The position numbers and the translations under genes were made by a program. A stretch of DNA of 64,000 nucleotides from Roseinatronobacter alkalisoli. GTDB lineage: Bacteria > Pseudomonadota > Alphaproteobacteria > Rhodobacterales > Rhodobacteraceae. Below the pieces are notes generated by a model. The model saw only the letters and a list, made by a program, of their open reading frames with translations, was not told the DNA's origin and did not search any database. The stretch lies in assembly GCF_028745735.1 (NCBI RefSeq), contig NZ_JAQZSM010000001.1, positions 124,001 through 188,000 of the forward strand, written 5' to 3'. This document shows, piece by piece, positions 9,626 through 18,821 of the stretch; the stretch's first letter is position 1, and the number at the start of each line of letters is the position of its first letter.

Positions 9626-10948
9626 ATGCTTTATGAATCTGCCGGATATGACGCAGCGATCTGGCCCGAAAGCTATTGGCGCGCAAGCGGTCCCATGCAG
9701 CAGGCCCATGCCGGGTTGCACGGCGCAATCTGCGTTGATGTTGCCGTCATCGGCGCAGGATATGCGGGGCTGAATGCCGCGCTGGAACTGGTTGAACGCT
9801 TCGGGTTGCGCGTGGCCGTGCTGGATGCCGCGCAGCCCGGCTGGGGTGCGTCGGGGCGCAATGGCGGGTTCTGCTGCCTTGGGGGGAGCATGCTGGACGC
9901 GCGTGCCATTATGCGCCGCGCCGGACAGGACGCCGCCCGCGAATGGCAGGCATTTGAGCATGCGGCCATTGCGCGGGTGCGCGATAACCTGCAGCGCTAT
10001 GATATTGACGCCCAGACAACCGAAACGGGGGAGGTGCTTCTGGCCCATTCCCCCCGCGCCTGGGCCGGAATGCAGGCCGAAGCGCTGACGGATGGGGGCG
10101 CAGCACTGTGGGACAGGCAGGATTTGCAGGCGCAGGGTCTGGCTACCGCCGCCTATTATGGCGGGCGCTATAGCCCGCATGGTTTTGGGCTGCATCCCTT
10201 TGCCTATGTCACGGGCCTTGCGCGCGCGGCGGCGGGTGCGGGTGTGCGGATATTCGGCGACAGCCGTGTGACGGGGCTGCAGCCGGACGGGGCTGGCTGG
10301 GTGCTACGCACCGCACAAGGGCAGGTCCGGGCAACGCAGGTTGTGATTGCAACGAATGGCTACACCGATGAACGCCTGCCGCGCTGGATTGTCCGGCGCA
10401 CGCTGCCTGTGCTGTCAAACATCATGGTCACGCGCCCGCTGTCCTCTGCGGAACTGGCCGCGCAGGGCTGGACACGACATCTGATGGCCTATGATGCGCG
10501 AATGATGTTGCATTATTTCCGGTTGCTGCCTGATGGGCGGTTTCTGTTCGGCGCGCGCGACGGGACGTCTTTTGCACCCGATGCGGTTGCGCGTTTTACG
10601 ACACGGGCCCGCACAGAATATGAGGTGATCTTTCCACATCTAGCGCAGGCGGAAACGGAATATTCCTGGAACGGGCTGGTCTGCCTGACCGGATCGCGTG
10701 CGCCCTATATCGGCCCGGTGCCGGGGGCTGGCGGGTTGTGGCTGGCGCTGGGCTGGCATGGCAATGGTGTGGCCGCCGCATCCGAAGGGGGCAGGCGGGT
10801 TGCCCGCGCCGTGATGGGGGACGCATCCGCGCCGCCAGCGCTGTTGCGTCGCCCGCCGCCCCGCTTCATGTTCCCGCGCAAACTGGGCTTGCGCATGGCC
10901 ATGGCGGCGGCGGCGGTGCTGGACGGGCCAGTGCGGCCCGTCCGGTAA
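9626..10948 (+). CDS. FAD-dependent amine oxidoreductase (PuuB/DAO type)
   Basis: The 440-residue protein has the dinucleotide-binding fingerprint VIGAGYAGLNAALEL near residue 40 and GWGASGRNGGF, typical of the DadA/glycine oxidase family and close in layout to gamma-glutamylputrescine oxidoreductase (PuuB). Such enzymes oxidise an amine or imino acid with FAD and release H2O2 or reduce quinone. It is divergent from speB with a 62-base gap and is followed at nine bases by a convergent class III aminotransferase, so a polyamine substrate is a reasonable inference. Puu ligase (PuuA) and hydrolase (PuuD) are not in the window, so the PuuB role is not proven. Confidence 0.85.
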   Translation: MLYESAGYDAAIWPESYWRASGPMQQAHAGLHGAICVDVAVIGAGYAGLNAALELVERFGLRVAVLDAAQPGWGASGRNGGFCCLGGSMLDARAIMRRAGQDAAREWQAFEHAAIARVRDNLQRYDIDAQTTETGEVLLAHSPRAWAGMQAEALTDGGAALWDRQDLQAQGLATAAYYGGRYSPHGFGLHPFAYVTGLARAAAGAGVRIFGDSRVTGLQPDGAGWVLRTAQGQVRATQVVIATNGYTDERLPRWIVRRTLPVLSNIMVTRPLSSAELAAQGWTRHLMAYDARMMLHYFRLLPDGRFLFGARDGTSFAPDAVARFTTRARTEYEVIFPHLAQAETEYSWNGLVCLTGSRAPYIGPVPGAGGLWLALGWHGNGVAAASEGGRRVARAVMGDASAPPALLRRPPPRFMFPRKLGLRMAMAAAAVLDGPVRPVR

Positions 10949-10956
10949 GCGATGCG

Positions 10957-12351
10957 TCAGGCTGCGGCCTGAAACAGCCCTTCGCGGTGCAGATGGTCAA
11001 GGGTCTGGTCCAGCGTCTTGCGGGCGCGGATAACCAGTTCATCAATATCGGCAGCGGAAATGACAAGCGGCGGCGCGATGATCATCCGGTCACCGACATG
11101 GCGCATGACCAGATTGTTGCCAAAGGAATATTCACGGCAGATATAGCCAACCGTGCCCGCATCGGCCGCAAAACGCGCCCGGCTGGCCTTGTCCGGCGTC
11201 AGGGCAAGGCTGGCCATCATGCCGCGCGATACGGCCTCGCCGACCAGCGGGTGGTCGGCCAGACTGCCCCAGGCCTGTGCCAGATGGGGCGCGGTATGGG
11301 TGCGCACACGGTCGATGATGTCTTCTTCCTGCAGGATGCGCAGATTTTCCAGCGCGACCGCTGCGGCCACCGGATGGCCGGAATAGGTATAACCGTGGTT
11401 GAATTCATCCTGCCCGATTGTCTGCGCGACCTCATCGCAGATGATGGACCCGCCAATGGGTTGGTAGCCCGAACTCAGCCCTTTGGCGATGGTCATGATA
11501 TGCGGCCGGATTCCATAGCTTTGTGACCCGAACCAATACCCGGTGCGCCCGAATCCGGTGATCACCTCATCCGCGATCAGCAAAATCCCGTATTTGTCGA
11601 CAATACGCTGGATTTCCGGCCAGTAGGTTTCGGGCGGAATAATGACCCCACCTGCGCCCTGCACAGGTTCCGCAATGAAGGCCGCCACATTTTCCGCGCC
11701 CAGTTCAATGATTTTTTCTTCCAGCTGGCGCGCGCGGGCAAGGCCGAAATCCGCAGGCGTCATGTCGCCGCCTTCGCCATACCAATAGGGCTGGTCGATA
11801 TGGACAATGCCCGGAATCGGCAGGCCGCCCTGCGCATGCATTCCGGCCATGCCGCCAAGGCTGCCACCGCCCATGGTGGACCCGTGATAGCCGTTGTGGC
11901 GCGCGATGATGGTGCGGCGTTCCGGCTGGCCCTTCAGCGCCCAGTACTGGCGTACCATGCGGATGTTGGTGTCATTGGCTTCGGACCCGGACCCGGCAAA
12001 AAACACATGGTTCAGATCCCCCGGCGCCAGCTCCGCCAGCTTGGCCGCCAGTTGCAGGGCGGGCACATGGGTCGTTTGAAAAAACGTGTTGTAATAGGGC
12101 AATTCGCGCATCTGGCGGGCCGCGGCTTCGGCCAGTTCATGGCGGCCATAGCCGATATTGACGCACCACAACCCCGCCATGCCGTCGATCAGTTCTGCGC
12201 CATCGCTGTCTGTCAGCCGCACACCTTCCGCATGGGTGATTATCCGCGCGCCCTTTTTGCCCAATGCCGTATTGGCAGTGAATGGATGCATGTGATGGGC
12301 GGCATCCAGTGCCTGCAATTCAGCCGTCGGGGGGGTGTTGCGCAAAGTCAT
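10957..12351 (-). CDS. spuC: class III aminotransferase, putrescine/polyamine--pyruvate type
   Basis: The 464-residue PLP enzyme carries the GSGSEAND phosphate-binding loop, the FADEVITGFGRTG-like motif (LIADEVITGFGR) and the Schiff-base lysine in TIAKGLSSGYQPIG. Length and the N-terminal HHMHPF segment resemble SpuC/putrescine-pyruvate and beta-alanine-pyruvate aminotransferases. It would transfer the amino group of putrescine (or another omega-amine) to pyruvate. GGAG precedes the ATG at 12351. A perfect palindrome lies 63 bases upstream, between this gene and the GntR regulator encoded on the same strand. Substrate assignment rests on neighbours. Confidence 0.82.
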   Translation of the reverse strand: MTLRNTPPTAELQALDAAHHMHPFTANTALGKKGARIITHAEGVRLTDSDGAELIDGMAGLWCVNIGYGRHELAEAAARQMRELPYYNTFFQTTHVPALQLAAKLAELAPGDLNHVFFAGSGSEANDTNIRMVRQYWALKGQPERRTIIARHNGYHGSTMGGGSLGGMAGMHAQGGLPIPGIVHIDQPYWYGEGGDMTPADFGLARARQLEEKIIELGAENVAAFIAEPVQGAGGVIIPPETYWPEIQRIVDKYGILLIADEVITGFGRTGYWFGSQSYGIRPHIMTIAKGLSSGYQPIGGSIICDEVAQTIGQDEFNHGYTYSGHPVAAAVALENLRILQEEDIIDRVRTHTAPHLAQAWGSLADHPLVGEAVSRGMMASLALTPDKASRARFAADAGTVGYICREYSFGNNLVMRHVGDRMIIAPPLVISAADIDELVIRARKTLDQTLDHLHREGLFQAAA

Positions 12352-12413
12352 GAATATGCTCCAAAGCTCAGGATTTGTGCCAAGGATACGCAGGCAACCC
12401 CTGCCGTCAAGAG

Positions 12414-12427
12414 AATTTGATCAAATT
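12414..12427. promoter_or_regulatory. palindromic operator candidate upstream of the aminotransferase gene
   Basis: AATTTGATCAAATT is a perfect 14-base palindrome in an AT-rich patch between the GntR regulator stop and the aminotransferase start. Its size and position suit an operator of the adjacent FCD-type GntR protein. The assignment is inference; no second copy was found in the speB/oxidoreductase gap. Confidence 0.45.
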
Positions 12428-12435
12428 TTTGACTG

Positions 12436-13146
12436 CTACCCGAATACCCCTGCCTGCAACCCGGCGCGAATATTGGCAACACCCTGGGCAATGTCATCGC
12501 GAAGGGCGGCTTTCAGGGCCGGTCTGTCGCCCGCTTCCAGTGCGGCAAGGGCGCGTTTATGGTGATCGGGCATGTGCAGCGTTTCACCATCTGCGCCGCG
12601 CGCGCCCGCGCCTGCAGGCCCCTGACAGACCACGCGCAACGACGGGCCAAAGCGCAACCACAATGATGCGGCCAGCGCTTCAAGCACGTCCGATCCCGCG
12701 CAGGCATAAAGCGTGAAATGAAACGCATGATTTTCCCGCAGATAGGCCGGGATGTCGCCCATGGCTATTGCGCTGTCCAGCCGGGTGTCGGTTTCACGCA
12801 GCGCCCGCAATGTCGCAACATCGCACCGGCCCGCCGCCTGTTCCGCCAGCCGCGTTTCCACAGCTTCGCGCGCATATTGCAGATCGGCCAGTGCGGCTTC
12901 GGTCAACCTTGGCACGCAGACACGCCTGTTGCCCAGCAATTGCAGCGCCCCTTCCGCAATAAGACGCCGGATCGCTTCGCGTATGGGGGTCATGCCAAGG
13001 CCAAGCCGGGCGACCAGCCCTTCAATGGTTACCGCATCCCCCGGTGCCAGTTCCCCGAACAAAACCATATCCCGCAAGGCAAGATATGCAATCTGATGGG
13101 TTGGCTGGCGTCCGGTCATGAGGCGTTCTTTCGTATATGCGGGCAT
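12436..13146 (-). CDS. GntR family transcriptional regulator (FCD subfamily)
   Basis: The product is 236 residues from the ATG at 13146, or 227 from the ATG at 13119; neither has a clear ribosome site, so the start is uncertain. The N-terminal winged helix covers about residues 15-80 (IRRLIAEGALQ is the wing region) and the C-terminal all-helical FCD domain carries the metal/ligand histidines (RENHAFHFTLY, MPDHHKRALAAL). FCD regulators usually respond to organic acids or amines and repress the neighbouring catabolic gene. It is upstream of and co-oriented with the aminotransferase gene. Confidence 0.88.
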   Translation of the reverse strand: MPAYTKERLMTGRQPTHQIAYLALRDMVLFGELAPGDAVTIEGLVARLGLGMTPIREAIRRLIAEGALQLLGNRRVCVPRLTEAALADLQYAREAVETRLAEQAAGRCDVATLRALRETDTRLDSAIAMGDIPAYLRENHAFHFTLYACAGSDVLEALAASLWLRFGPSLRVVCQGPAGAGARGADGETLHMPDHHKRALAALEAGDRPALKAALRDDIAQGVANIRAGLQAGVFG

Positions 13147-13187
13147 TCACGCTATTGGATAATTCATTTCGCCCCAAATACTCAATA

Positions 13188-13213
13188 AATCGCCGGGCGT
13201 CAGCCCGGCGATT
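13188..13213 (-). terminator. intrinsic terminator of gcdH
   Basis: On the minus strand, 26 bases after the gcdH stop, an 11-bp perfect stem (AATCGCCGGGC/GCCCGGCGATT) with a four-base loop is followed by TTATTGAG. The T-tract is short, but placement and stem strength fit a terminator separating gcdH from the GntR gene. Confidence 0.65.
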
Positions 13214-13238
13214 GCATCTGTCAGATTTTGCTGTCCGT

Positions 13239-14462
13239 TCAGAAAAATGCCTGAAGCCCCGTTTGCGCCCGCCCCAGTATCAGGGCATGCACATCATGGG
13301 TGCCTTCATAGGTATTCACGGTTTCCAGATTCATCATGTGCCGGATGACCTGATATTCTTCGGAAATACCGTTGCCGCCATGCATGTCACGGGCCATGCG
13401 GGCGATATCCAGCGCCTTGCCGCAATTATTGCGCTTGATCAGTGAAATCATTTCGGGCGCGGCCTGCGCGGCATCCATCAACCGCCCCACCTGCAATGCC
13501 GCCTGCAGGCCAAGGGTGATTTCGGTCTGCATATCGGCCAGTTTTTTCTGGAAAAGCTGGGTTTGCGCCAGTGGTTTGTCGAATTGCTTGCGGTCCAGCC
13601 CGTAGCTGCGCGCGCCGTGCCAGCAGAATTCGGCGGCCCCCATGACCCCCCATGCAATGCCATAGCGCGCGCGGTTCAGGCAGCCGAACGGCCCTTTCAG
13701 CCCTTCGACATGGGGGAGCAGCGCATCTTCGCCAACATCGACCCCATCCATGACAATTTCGCCCGTGGTCGAGGCGCGCAGGCTCAGCTTGCCGTCGATC
13801 TTGGGTGCAGACAGCCCCTTCATGCCCTTTTCCAGCACGAAGCCGCGAATGCGCCCGCCATGCGCGTCCGATTTCGCCCAGACGACAAAGACATCGGCAA
13901 AGGGGCTGTTGGAAATCCACATTTTCGTACCGGTCAGCTTATACCCCGACGCGGTTTTTTCGGCGCGGGTTTTCATGCCTGCGGGGTCGGACCCGGCATC
14001 CGGTTCGGTCAGGCCGAAACACCCGATAAGTTCCCCCGAACACAGACCGGGCAGGTATTTCTGCCGCTGCGCTTCTGACCCATAGGCATAGATGGGATAG
14101 ATCACCAGTGACGACTGCACCGACATCATGGACCGGTAACCGGAATCCACGCGCTCGATCTCGCGTGCGATCAGGCCGTAGGTCACATAGGATGCGCCCA
14201 GCCCGCCATAGGCTTCGGGCAGCGTTGCCCCAAGAAGGCCGGCTTCCCCCATCAGGCGGAACAGTCCGGGGTCCGCGCGTTCTTCGCGGTAAGCGTCGAT
14301 CACGCGCGGCTGTAGCGTTGATTGCGCAAATTCATGCGCAGCATTGCGCAACATGCGCTCATCCTCGGACAGTTGGCTTTCCAGTCGCAAGGGATCATCC
14401 CATGTGAACCGGCCCAGGTCGGGGGCGTCTGTTGCTTTCAATGCGGGTTTGTCCTGTGGCAT
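13239..14462 (-). CDS. gcdH: glutaryl-CoA dehydrogenase
   Basis: From the ATG at 14462 (AGGAC upstream) the protein is 407 residues, normal for GcdH. It has acyl-CoA dehydrogenase motifs: [31 protein letters not shown] and the C-terminal catalytic segment [17 protein letters not shown] containing the glutamate base. The enzyme oxidises and decarboxylates glutaryl-CoA to crotonyl-CoA in lysine, tryptophan and glutarate breakdown, passing electrons to ETF. A divergent LysR gene next door is the usual arrangement in proteobacteria. Longer forms starting at 14594 have no site and lie over the regulator's promoter. Confidence 0.93.
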   Translation of the reverse strand: MPQDKPALKATDAPDLGRFTWDDPLRLESQLSEDERMLRNAAHEFAQSTLQPRVIDAYREERADPGLFRLMGEAGLLGATLPEAYGGLGASYVTYGLIAREIERVDSGYRSMMSVQSSLVIYPIYAYGSEAQRQKYLPGLCSGELIGCFGLTEPDAGSDPAGMKTRAEKTASGYKLTGTKMWISNSPFADVFVVWAKSDAHGGRIRGFVLEKGMKGLSAPKIDGKLSLRASTTGEIVMDGVDVGEDALLPHVEGLKGPFGCLNRARYGIAWGVMGAAEFCWHGARSYGLDRKQFDKPLAQTQLFQKKLADMQTEITLGLQAALQVGRLMDAAQAAPEMISLIKRNNCGKALDIARMARDMHGGNGISEEYQVIRHMMNLETVNTYEGTHDVHALILGRAQTGLQAFF

Positions 14463-14566
14463 GGTATATGTCCTGTGGCTTATTCCATTTGGGCATTTGA
14501 TACGCCTTGATCGTGCATATATAAAGGAATGATCTTTCATATCATCATTCCAAAATGGAATAGCAA
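14463..14566. promoter_or_regulatory. divergent gcdH / LysR promoter with GGAAT/ATTCC repeats
   Basis: This 104-base gap contains several copies of one half-site. GGAATGAT (14526-14533) and ATCATTCC (14544-14551) form an 8-bp inverted repeat with a 10-base spacer; ATTCC (14547-14551) and GGAAT (14557-14561) form a second, overlapping repeat; another ATTCC lies at 14482-14486. Such clustered half-sites in a divergent gap are typical of LysR-type activation and autoregulation sites. Confidence 0.55.
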
Positions 14567-15478
14567 ATGATCTCGCGGCGGTTTCTGCCCTCAATGCAAT
14601 CCTTGCAGGCCTTTGACGCGGTGGTCCGGTCGGGCAGTTTTACGGCCGCCGCGCAGGAACTTGCGCTGACGCAATCGGCAGTGTCGCGTCAGGTGGCGGC
14701 GCTGGAGTCGCAACTGGGGCAGGTGTTGCTGCTGCGTGGCAAGGGTTCCGTGGCGCCGACCCCGGAAGGGCAGGCCTATGCCAAGGCAGCGCATTCCGCC
14801 TTGCAGCAATTGCAGCAAGCCGCCCTTGCCTTGCGCGGTGCGCAGGACACGGGGCGGTTGACGCTGGCCATATTGCCCACGTTCGGCACACGCTGGCTGA
14901 TACCGCGTATTCCGCGTTTCCTGCGCATGCATCCGGAAATTACCCTGCATTTTACCACGCGAATCGGGCAGTTCGATTTGCTGGCTGAAGGGGTGGATGC
15001 GGCGGTTCATGCGGGCCAGCCCGACTGGCCGGGGGCGCGGGCGCTGCAATTGTTTGAAGATCGCGTGCAACCCATGGCGGCCCCTGCGCTGGGGATGGCG
15101 GCGGAACCGGCAGGGGGTACGACACCCGCGCAGATTGCGCGCCTGCCGCGCCTTGCGCTGGCAACGCGCCCGCAGGAATGGGACGGCTGGATGGTGGCAT
15201 ATGATCTTCCGCCAGCCCCCGCGCCGGACATGGTGTTCGAACATCTGGCAACGCTGGCGCAGGCCTGTGTCGCGGGGCTTGGGGTGGCGTTGCTGCCGCC
15301 GTTCCTGTTTCGCGGTGAACTGGCCACAGGTGATCTGGTGGCGCTTGGACCGGAATGGGGGAATGGGTCCGGCTATTGGCTGATGACGCCGGAACATGGC
15401 CGTCAGGGTGACGCCGTGCGTGCATTCCGGGATTGGCTGATGACCGAGATAACCCGCGATGACGGATTTTTCGCCTGA
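14567..15478 (+). CDS. LysR family regulator, probably of gcdH
   Basis: The 303-residue protein has the LysR helix-turn-helix at residues 8-66 ([31 protein letters not shown]) and a periplasmic-binding-like effector domain of the GcvA/AmpR subgroup ([18 protein letters not shown]). Divergence from gcdH and shared half-sites in the gap support control of glutarate catabolism (GcdR-like) plus autoregulation. The effector is not deducible. Confidence 0.88.
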   Translation: MISRRFLPSMQSLQAFDAVVRSGSFTAAAQELALTQSAVSRQVAALESQLGQVLLLRGKGSVAPTPEGQAYAKAAHSALQQLQQAALALRGAQDTGRLTLAILPTFGTRWLIPRIPRFLRMHPEITLHFTTRIGQFDLLAEGVDAAVHAGQPDWPGARALQLFEDRVQPMAAPALGMAAEPAGGTTPAQIARLPRLALATRPQEWDGWMVAYDLPPAPAPDMVFEHLATLAQACVAGLGVALLPPFLFRGELATGDLVALGPEWGNGSGYWLMTPEHGRQGDAVRAFRDWLMTEITRDDGFFA

Positions 15479-15581
15479 CCCGCGCGAAGGCAGTTTCACC
15501 TGCTTTGCAGGTTGCGGTATGCGCGACGTGGCGGGTATGGTCGGATGACGGGTGCGCCCCTGACCCGCTTTCGCCGGATAG

Positions 15582-16733
15582 ATGCCAATGACCAATCCCT
15601 TGCAGACCAGGGCGAAAACGCGCGTCACGCTTGCGGGCGCGGCGATCAACCTTGTCCTGTCCATACTTAAAATCATCGCGGGCTTCGCATTGGCCAGCCC
15701 TGCATTGGTGGCGGACGGGTTTCATTCGCTGGGGGATATGGCGTCAGATATCATGGTGCTATGGGCCTTGCGCCATTCTGCGCGCGCCCCTGATGCTGAC
15801 CACCCCTATGGGCACGGGCGGTTTGAAACGCTGGCAACGCTGGCACTGGCGGCGGTGTTGGTTCTGACTGGGGTGGGGGTCATCTGGGATGCGGCGGGTC
15901 GGTTGGCAGGCGGCCCGGATATTGCGCCAGGCGCGCTGGCCCTGGTGGTGGTCGCTGTGTCCATCCTGATCAAGGAGGGGCTTTTTCACTATACCTTGCG
16001 GGTTGGCCGGGCGACCGGGTCTGCGCTGCTGGAAGCGAATGCCTGGCATCATCGCACGGATGCGCTGTCATCCGTCGTGGCGCTGGTGGGCATTGGGGCG
16101 GCGCAGTTCGGGTTCGGTTGGGCAGACCCGCTGGCGGCCATCATTATTGCACTGATGTTGCTGCATGCTGGCTGGGGGTTTGGCAAAACCGCCGCTGCCG
16201 AACTGGTGGACACGCAAGCCCCCGATGATCTGCGCACCACGCTGGAAGGGAATCTGAACGCGACGCCCGGTGTACAAGGGCTGCGGGATCTGCGCATGCG
16301 CAAACACGGTGCGCAGACATTGGCGGATGTGTCGGTCATGGTGGACCCGCAAATCAGCGTGACCGAAGGGCACCGCATTGCTGAAGTGGCCCGCGCCCGT
16401 GCGCTGGATGAAATCGACGCGCTGTCCGATCTGGTCATCCATGTGGAACCTGCGGGTCATTTCGAAGGGTTTGGTGCCGAAGCCGCCCCCCTGCGCGCAG
16501 AGGTGGAAGGCATGATCCTGACCCTTGCGAAGGCCCATCCCATGATTGTGACACTGGAATCCCTGCGCCTTGGGTATTTCGACGATGGTCTGCATGTCGA
16601 ATTGCTGGCCGATCTGCGCCCCGATGCGGACCCTGTGCGCACCGAATCGCAACTGGCCGAAACCCTGACCGATGCGTTGCCGGAAGTGGTCGTTCTGCGC
16701 CTGCACCGTATCAGCACCGTCTTGCGCGACTAG
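15582..16733 (+). CDS. cation diffusion facilitator (CDF) family metal exporter
   Basis: The 383-residue inner-membrane protein has about six membrane segments, the first metal-site motif DGFHSLGD (Asp45, His48, Asp52), the DADHPYGHGR loop, and the second site HHRTDALSS in the fifth helix, followed by a C-terminal ferredoxin-like cytosolic domain. CDF proteins export divalent cations (Zn, Fe, Cd, Mn) in exchange for protons. An ATG at 15588 is an alternative start. The protein is somewhat longer than YiiP (300 residues), mostly through an extended C-terminal domain. Metal specificity cannot be told. Confidence 0.88.
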   Translation: MPMTNPLQTRAKTRVTLAGAAINLVLSILKIIAGFALASPALVADGFHSLGDMASDIMVLWALRHSARAPDADHPYGHGRFETLATLALAAVLVLTGVGVIWDAAGRLAGGPDIAPGALALVVVAVSILIKEGLFHYTLRVGRATGSALLEANAWHHRTDALSSVVALVGIGAAQFGFGWADPLAAIIIALMLLHAGWGFGKTAAAELVDTQAPDDLRTTLEGNLNATPGVQGLRDLRMRKHGAQTLADVSVMVDPQISVTEGHRIAEVARARALDEIDALSDLVIHVEPAGHFEGFGAEAAPLRAEVEGMILTLAKAHPMIVTLESLRLGYFDDGLHVELLADLRPDADPVRTESQLAETLTDALPEVVVLRLHRISTVLRD

Positions 16734-16757
16734 CCCGGCCCTGCGATAACGGCACCC

Positions 16758-18116
16758 ATGGCAAAAGCGCTTCCTCAGTTCAGCTGTACCGCCTGCGGTG
16801 CGACCCATCGTAAATGGGCGGGGCGTTGTGATGCCTGTGGCGGGTGGAATTGCATTATTGAAGAAGCCCCGATTTCCGCAGGCCCCGGCCCGCGCACCAG
16901 CAAGGGGCGGCAGATTGCGCTGTCAACGCTGGCGGATAGCGAAGCGCCCCCGCCGCGCCGCACATCCGGCATTGCGGAACTGGACCGCGTGCTGGGCGGT
17001 GGGCTGGTTGCGGCTTCGGCCATTCTGGTGGGTGGCGATCCCGGTATCGGCAAATCAACGCTGCTGTTGCAGGCGGTTGCGGCATTTGCCAATGCGGGGC
17101 TGACCTGCATGTATGTCTCGGGCGAGGAAGCGGCGGCGCAGGTGCGGCTGCGCGCAGCCCGCCTTGGGTTGTCACAAGCGCCGGTGCAACTGGGCGCGGA
17201 AACCAACCTGCGCGATATTCTGACCACAGTGGACAGTGAACGCCCCGATCTGCTGGTGATTGATTCGATTCAGACCATGTGGCTGGACAGCGTGGACAGC
17301 GCGCCGGGGTCGGTGTCGCAGGTGCGGGCCGCAGCGCATGAACTTGTCAGCTTCGCCAAGCGGCGGGGCGTATCGGTCATTATTGTCGGCCATGTCACCA
17401 AGGACGGCCAGATCGCCGGACCGCGCGTGGTCGAACATATGGTTGATTGCGTGCTTTATTTCGAAGGAGAGCGCGGCCACCAGTTCCGCATTCTGCGCGC
17501 GGTCAAGAACCGCTTCGGGCCAGCTGATGAAATCGGTGTGTTCGAAATGACGGGCAGGGGGCTGGCAGAAGTGGCGAACCCTTCGGCGCTGTTTCTGTCC
17601 GAACGCGGCACGCCTGCGCCCGGTTCTGTGGTTTTTGCGGGCATCGAGGGGACGCGCCCCATGCTGACGGAAATTCAGGCGCTGGTGGCACCGTCGCCAC
17701 TGGGCACCCCCCGGCGCACGGTTGTCGGGCTGGATTCGGCACGCCTGTCCACGATTCTGGCGGTTCTGGAAGCGCGTTGTGGTATTCCATTTGCGGGTAT
17801 GGATGTGTTTCTGAATGTCGCGGGCGGGATGCGCGTGCATGAACCCGCCGCTGATCTGGCGGTGGCATGTGCGCTTTTATCGGCGCGCGAAGACATAGCA
17901 CTTCCCGCAGATACAGTGGTTTTTGGTGAAATCAGCCTGTCCGGGGCCTTGCGCCCGGTCAGTCAGACCGAAAACAGGTTGAAAGAAGCGCAAAAACTTG
18001 GTTTCTGCGCAGCTATTGCCCCGACGCTTGCAAAACCGTTGGGGGTGGATGAAATGACATTGCGACAGATGCCGGATCTGGCCGAAGTGGTCGGGCAGAT
18101 ATTTGGCGCAGGCTGA
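16758..18116 (+). CDS. radA: DNA repair protein RadA
   Basis: The 452-residue RecA-like ATPase processes branched recombination intermediates. An N-terminal four-cysteine zinc finger (Cys10, Cys13, Cys24, Cys27), Walker A GGDPGIGKST (Lys99), the family-specific KNRFG motif and a C-terminal Lon-protease-like domain are all present. It is followed by cvpA and purF. No clear Shine-Dalgarno precedes the ATG, but the start matches the family. Confidence 0.95.
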   Translation: MAKALPQFSCTACGATHRKWAGRCDACGGWNCIIEEAPISAGPGPRTSKGRQIALSTLADSEAPPPRRTSGIAELDRVLGGGLVAASAILVGGDPGIGKSTLLLQAVAAFANAGLTCMYVSGEEAAAQVRLRAARLGLSQAPVQLGAETNLRDILTTVDSERPDLLVIDSIQTMWLDSVDSAPGSVSQVRAAAHELVSFAKRRGVSVIIVGHVTKDGQIAGPRVVEHMVDCVLYFEGERGHQFRILRAVKNRFGPADEIGVFEMTGRGLAEVANPSALFLSERGTPAPGSVVFAGIEGTRPMLTEIQALVAPSPLGTPRRTVVGLDSARLSTILAVLEARCGIPFAGMDVFLNVAGGMRVHEPAADLAVACALLSAREDIALPADTVVFGEISLSGALRPVSQTENRLKEAQKLGFCAAIAPTLAKPLGVDEMTLRQMPDLAEVVGQIFGAG

Positions 18117-18160
18117 ACAAAAACGTCAGGGCCGCCCATAGTGCCCGAAGGGAGACAGTC

Positions 18161-18712
18161 ATGGAAGGCTTTACGATTATCGACGGCGGCGTTGCAGTCG
18201 TTATCATCGTTTCCGGCATTCTGGCCTATTCGCGCGGCTTCATGCGCGAAGCGATGGCGATTCTGGGCTGGGTTGCCGCAGCCGTGCTGGCCTATGTTCT
18301 GGCACCGGCAGTGCAGCCATTGGTGCGTGAAATCCCGTTTGTCGGCAATTTTCTGGGGGACAGTTGTGAACTGGCGGTGATTGCGGCGTTTGCGGTGGTT
18401 TTTGCGGTGGCGCTGCTGCTGGCATCACTGTTCACGCCATTGTTTTCATCTTTCGTGCGGAATTCGGCACTGGGGGGGCTGGATCAGGCGCTGGGCTTTT
18501 TGTTCGGTGTGGCGCGGGGGGTGCTGCTGGTGGCCATCGCGCTTCTGGTGTTTGACCGCGCTGTTCCTGCGGGTTCCGTCGAAATGGTGGAAAATTCGCG
18601 TTCTGCCGCAGTATTCGGGCAGCTTTCGGGCAATCTGAATGATGCTGTTCCGCATGATGCGCCGAACTGGCTGGTCCAGAAATACGAAGAACTGGTCGCA
18701 GTCTGCAACTAA
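18161..18712 (+). CDS. CvpA family membrane protein
   Basis: The 183-residue protein has four hydrophobic segments and the CvpA-type arrangement (opening DGGVAVVIIVSGILAYSRG, later GLDQALGFLFGVARG). The E. coli homologue is linked to colicin V production and envelope stress; the molecular role is unclear. GGGAGACAGTC precedes the ATG. Its place directly before purF is the conserved order in proteobacteria. Confidence 0.88.
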   Translation: MEGFTIIDGGVAVVIIVSGILAYSRGFMREAMAILGWVAAAVLAYVLAPAVQPLVREIPFVGNFLGDSCELAVIAAFAVVFAVALLLASLFTPLFSSFVRNSALGGLDQALGFLFGVARGVLLVAIALLVFDRAVPAGSVEMVENSRSAAVFGQLSGNLNDAVPHDAPNWLVQKYEELVAVCN

Positions 18713-18821
18713 AGGGGGCGTGGTGCCCGTTTCGGTCGGGGCAATGTCGCATCAAGGCGTGACACTGCCCCCCCGATAAGGTAGAGGGTGCGCGACATAG
18801 CAGACAGGAGCAAGTGCGCCC

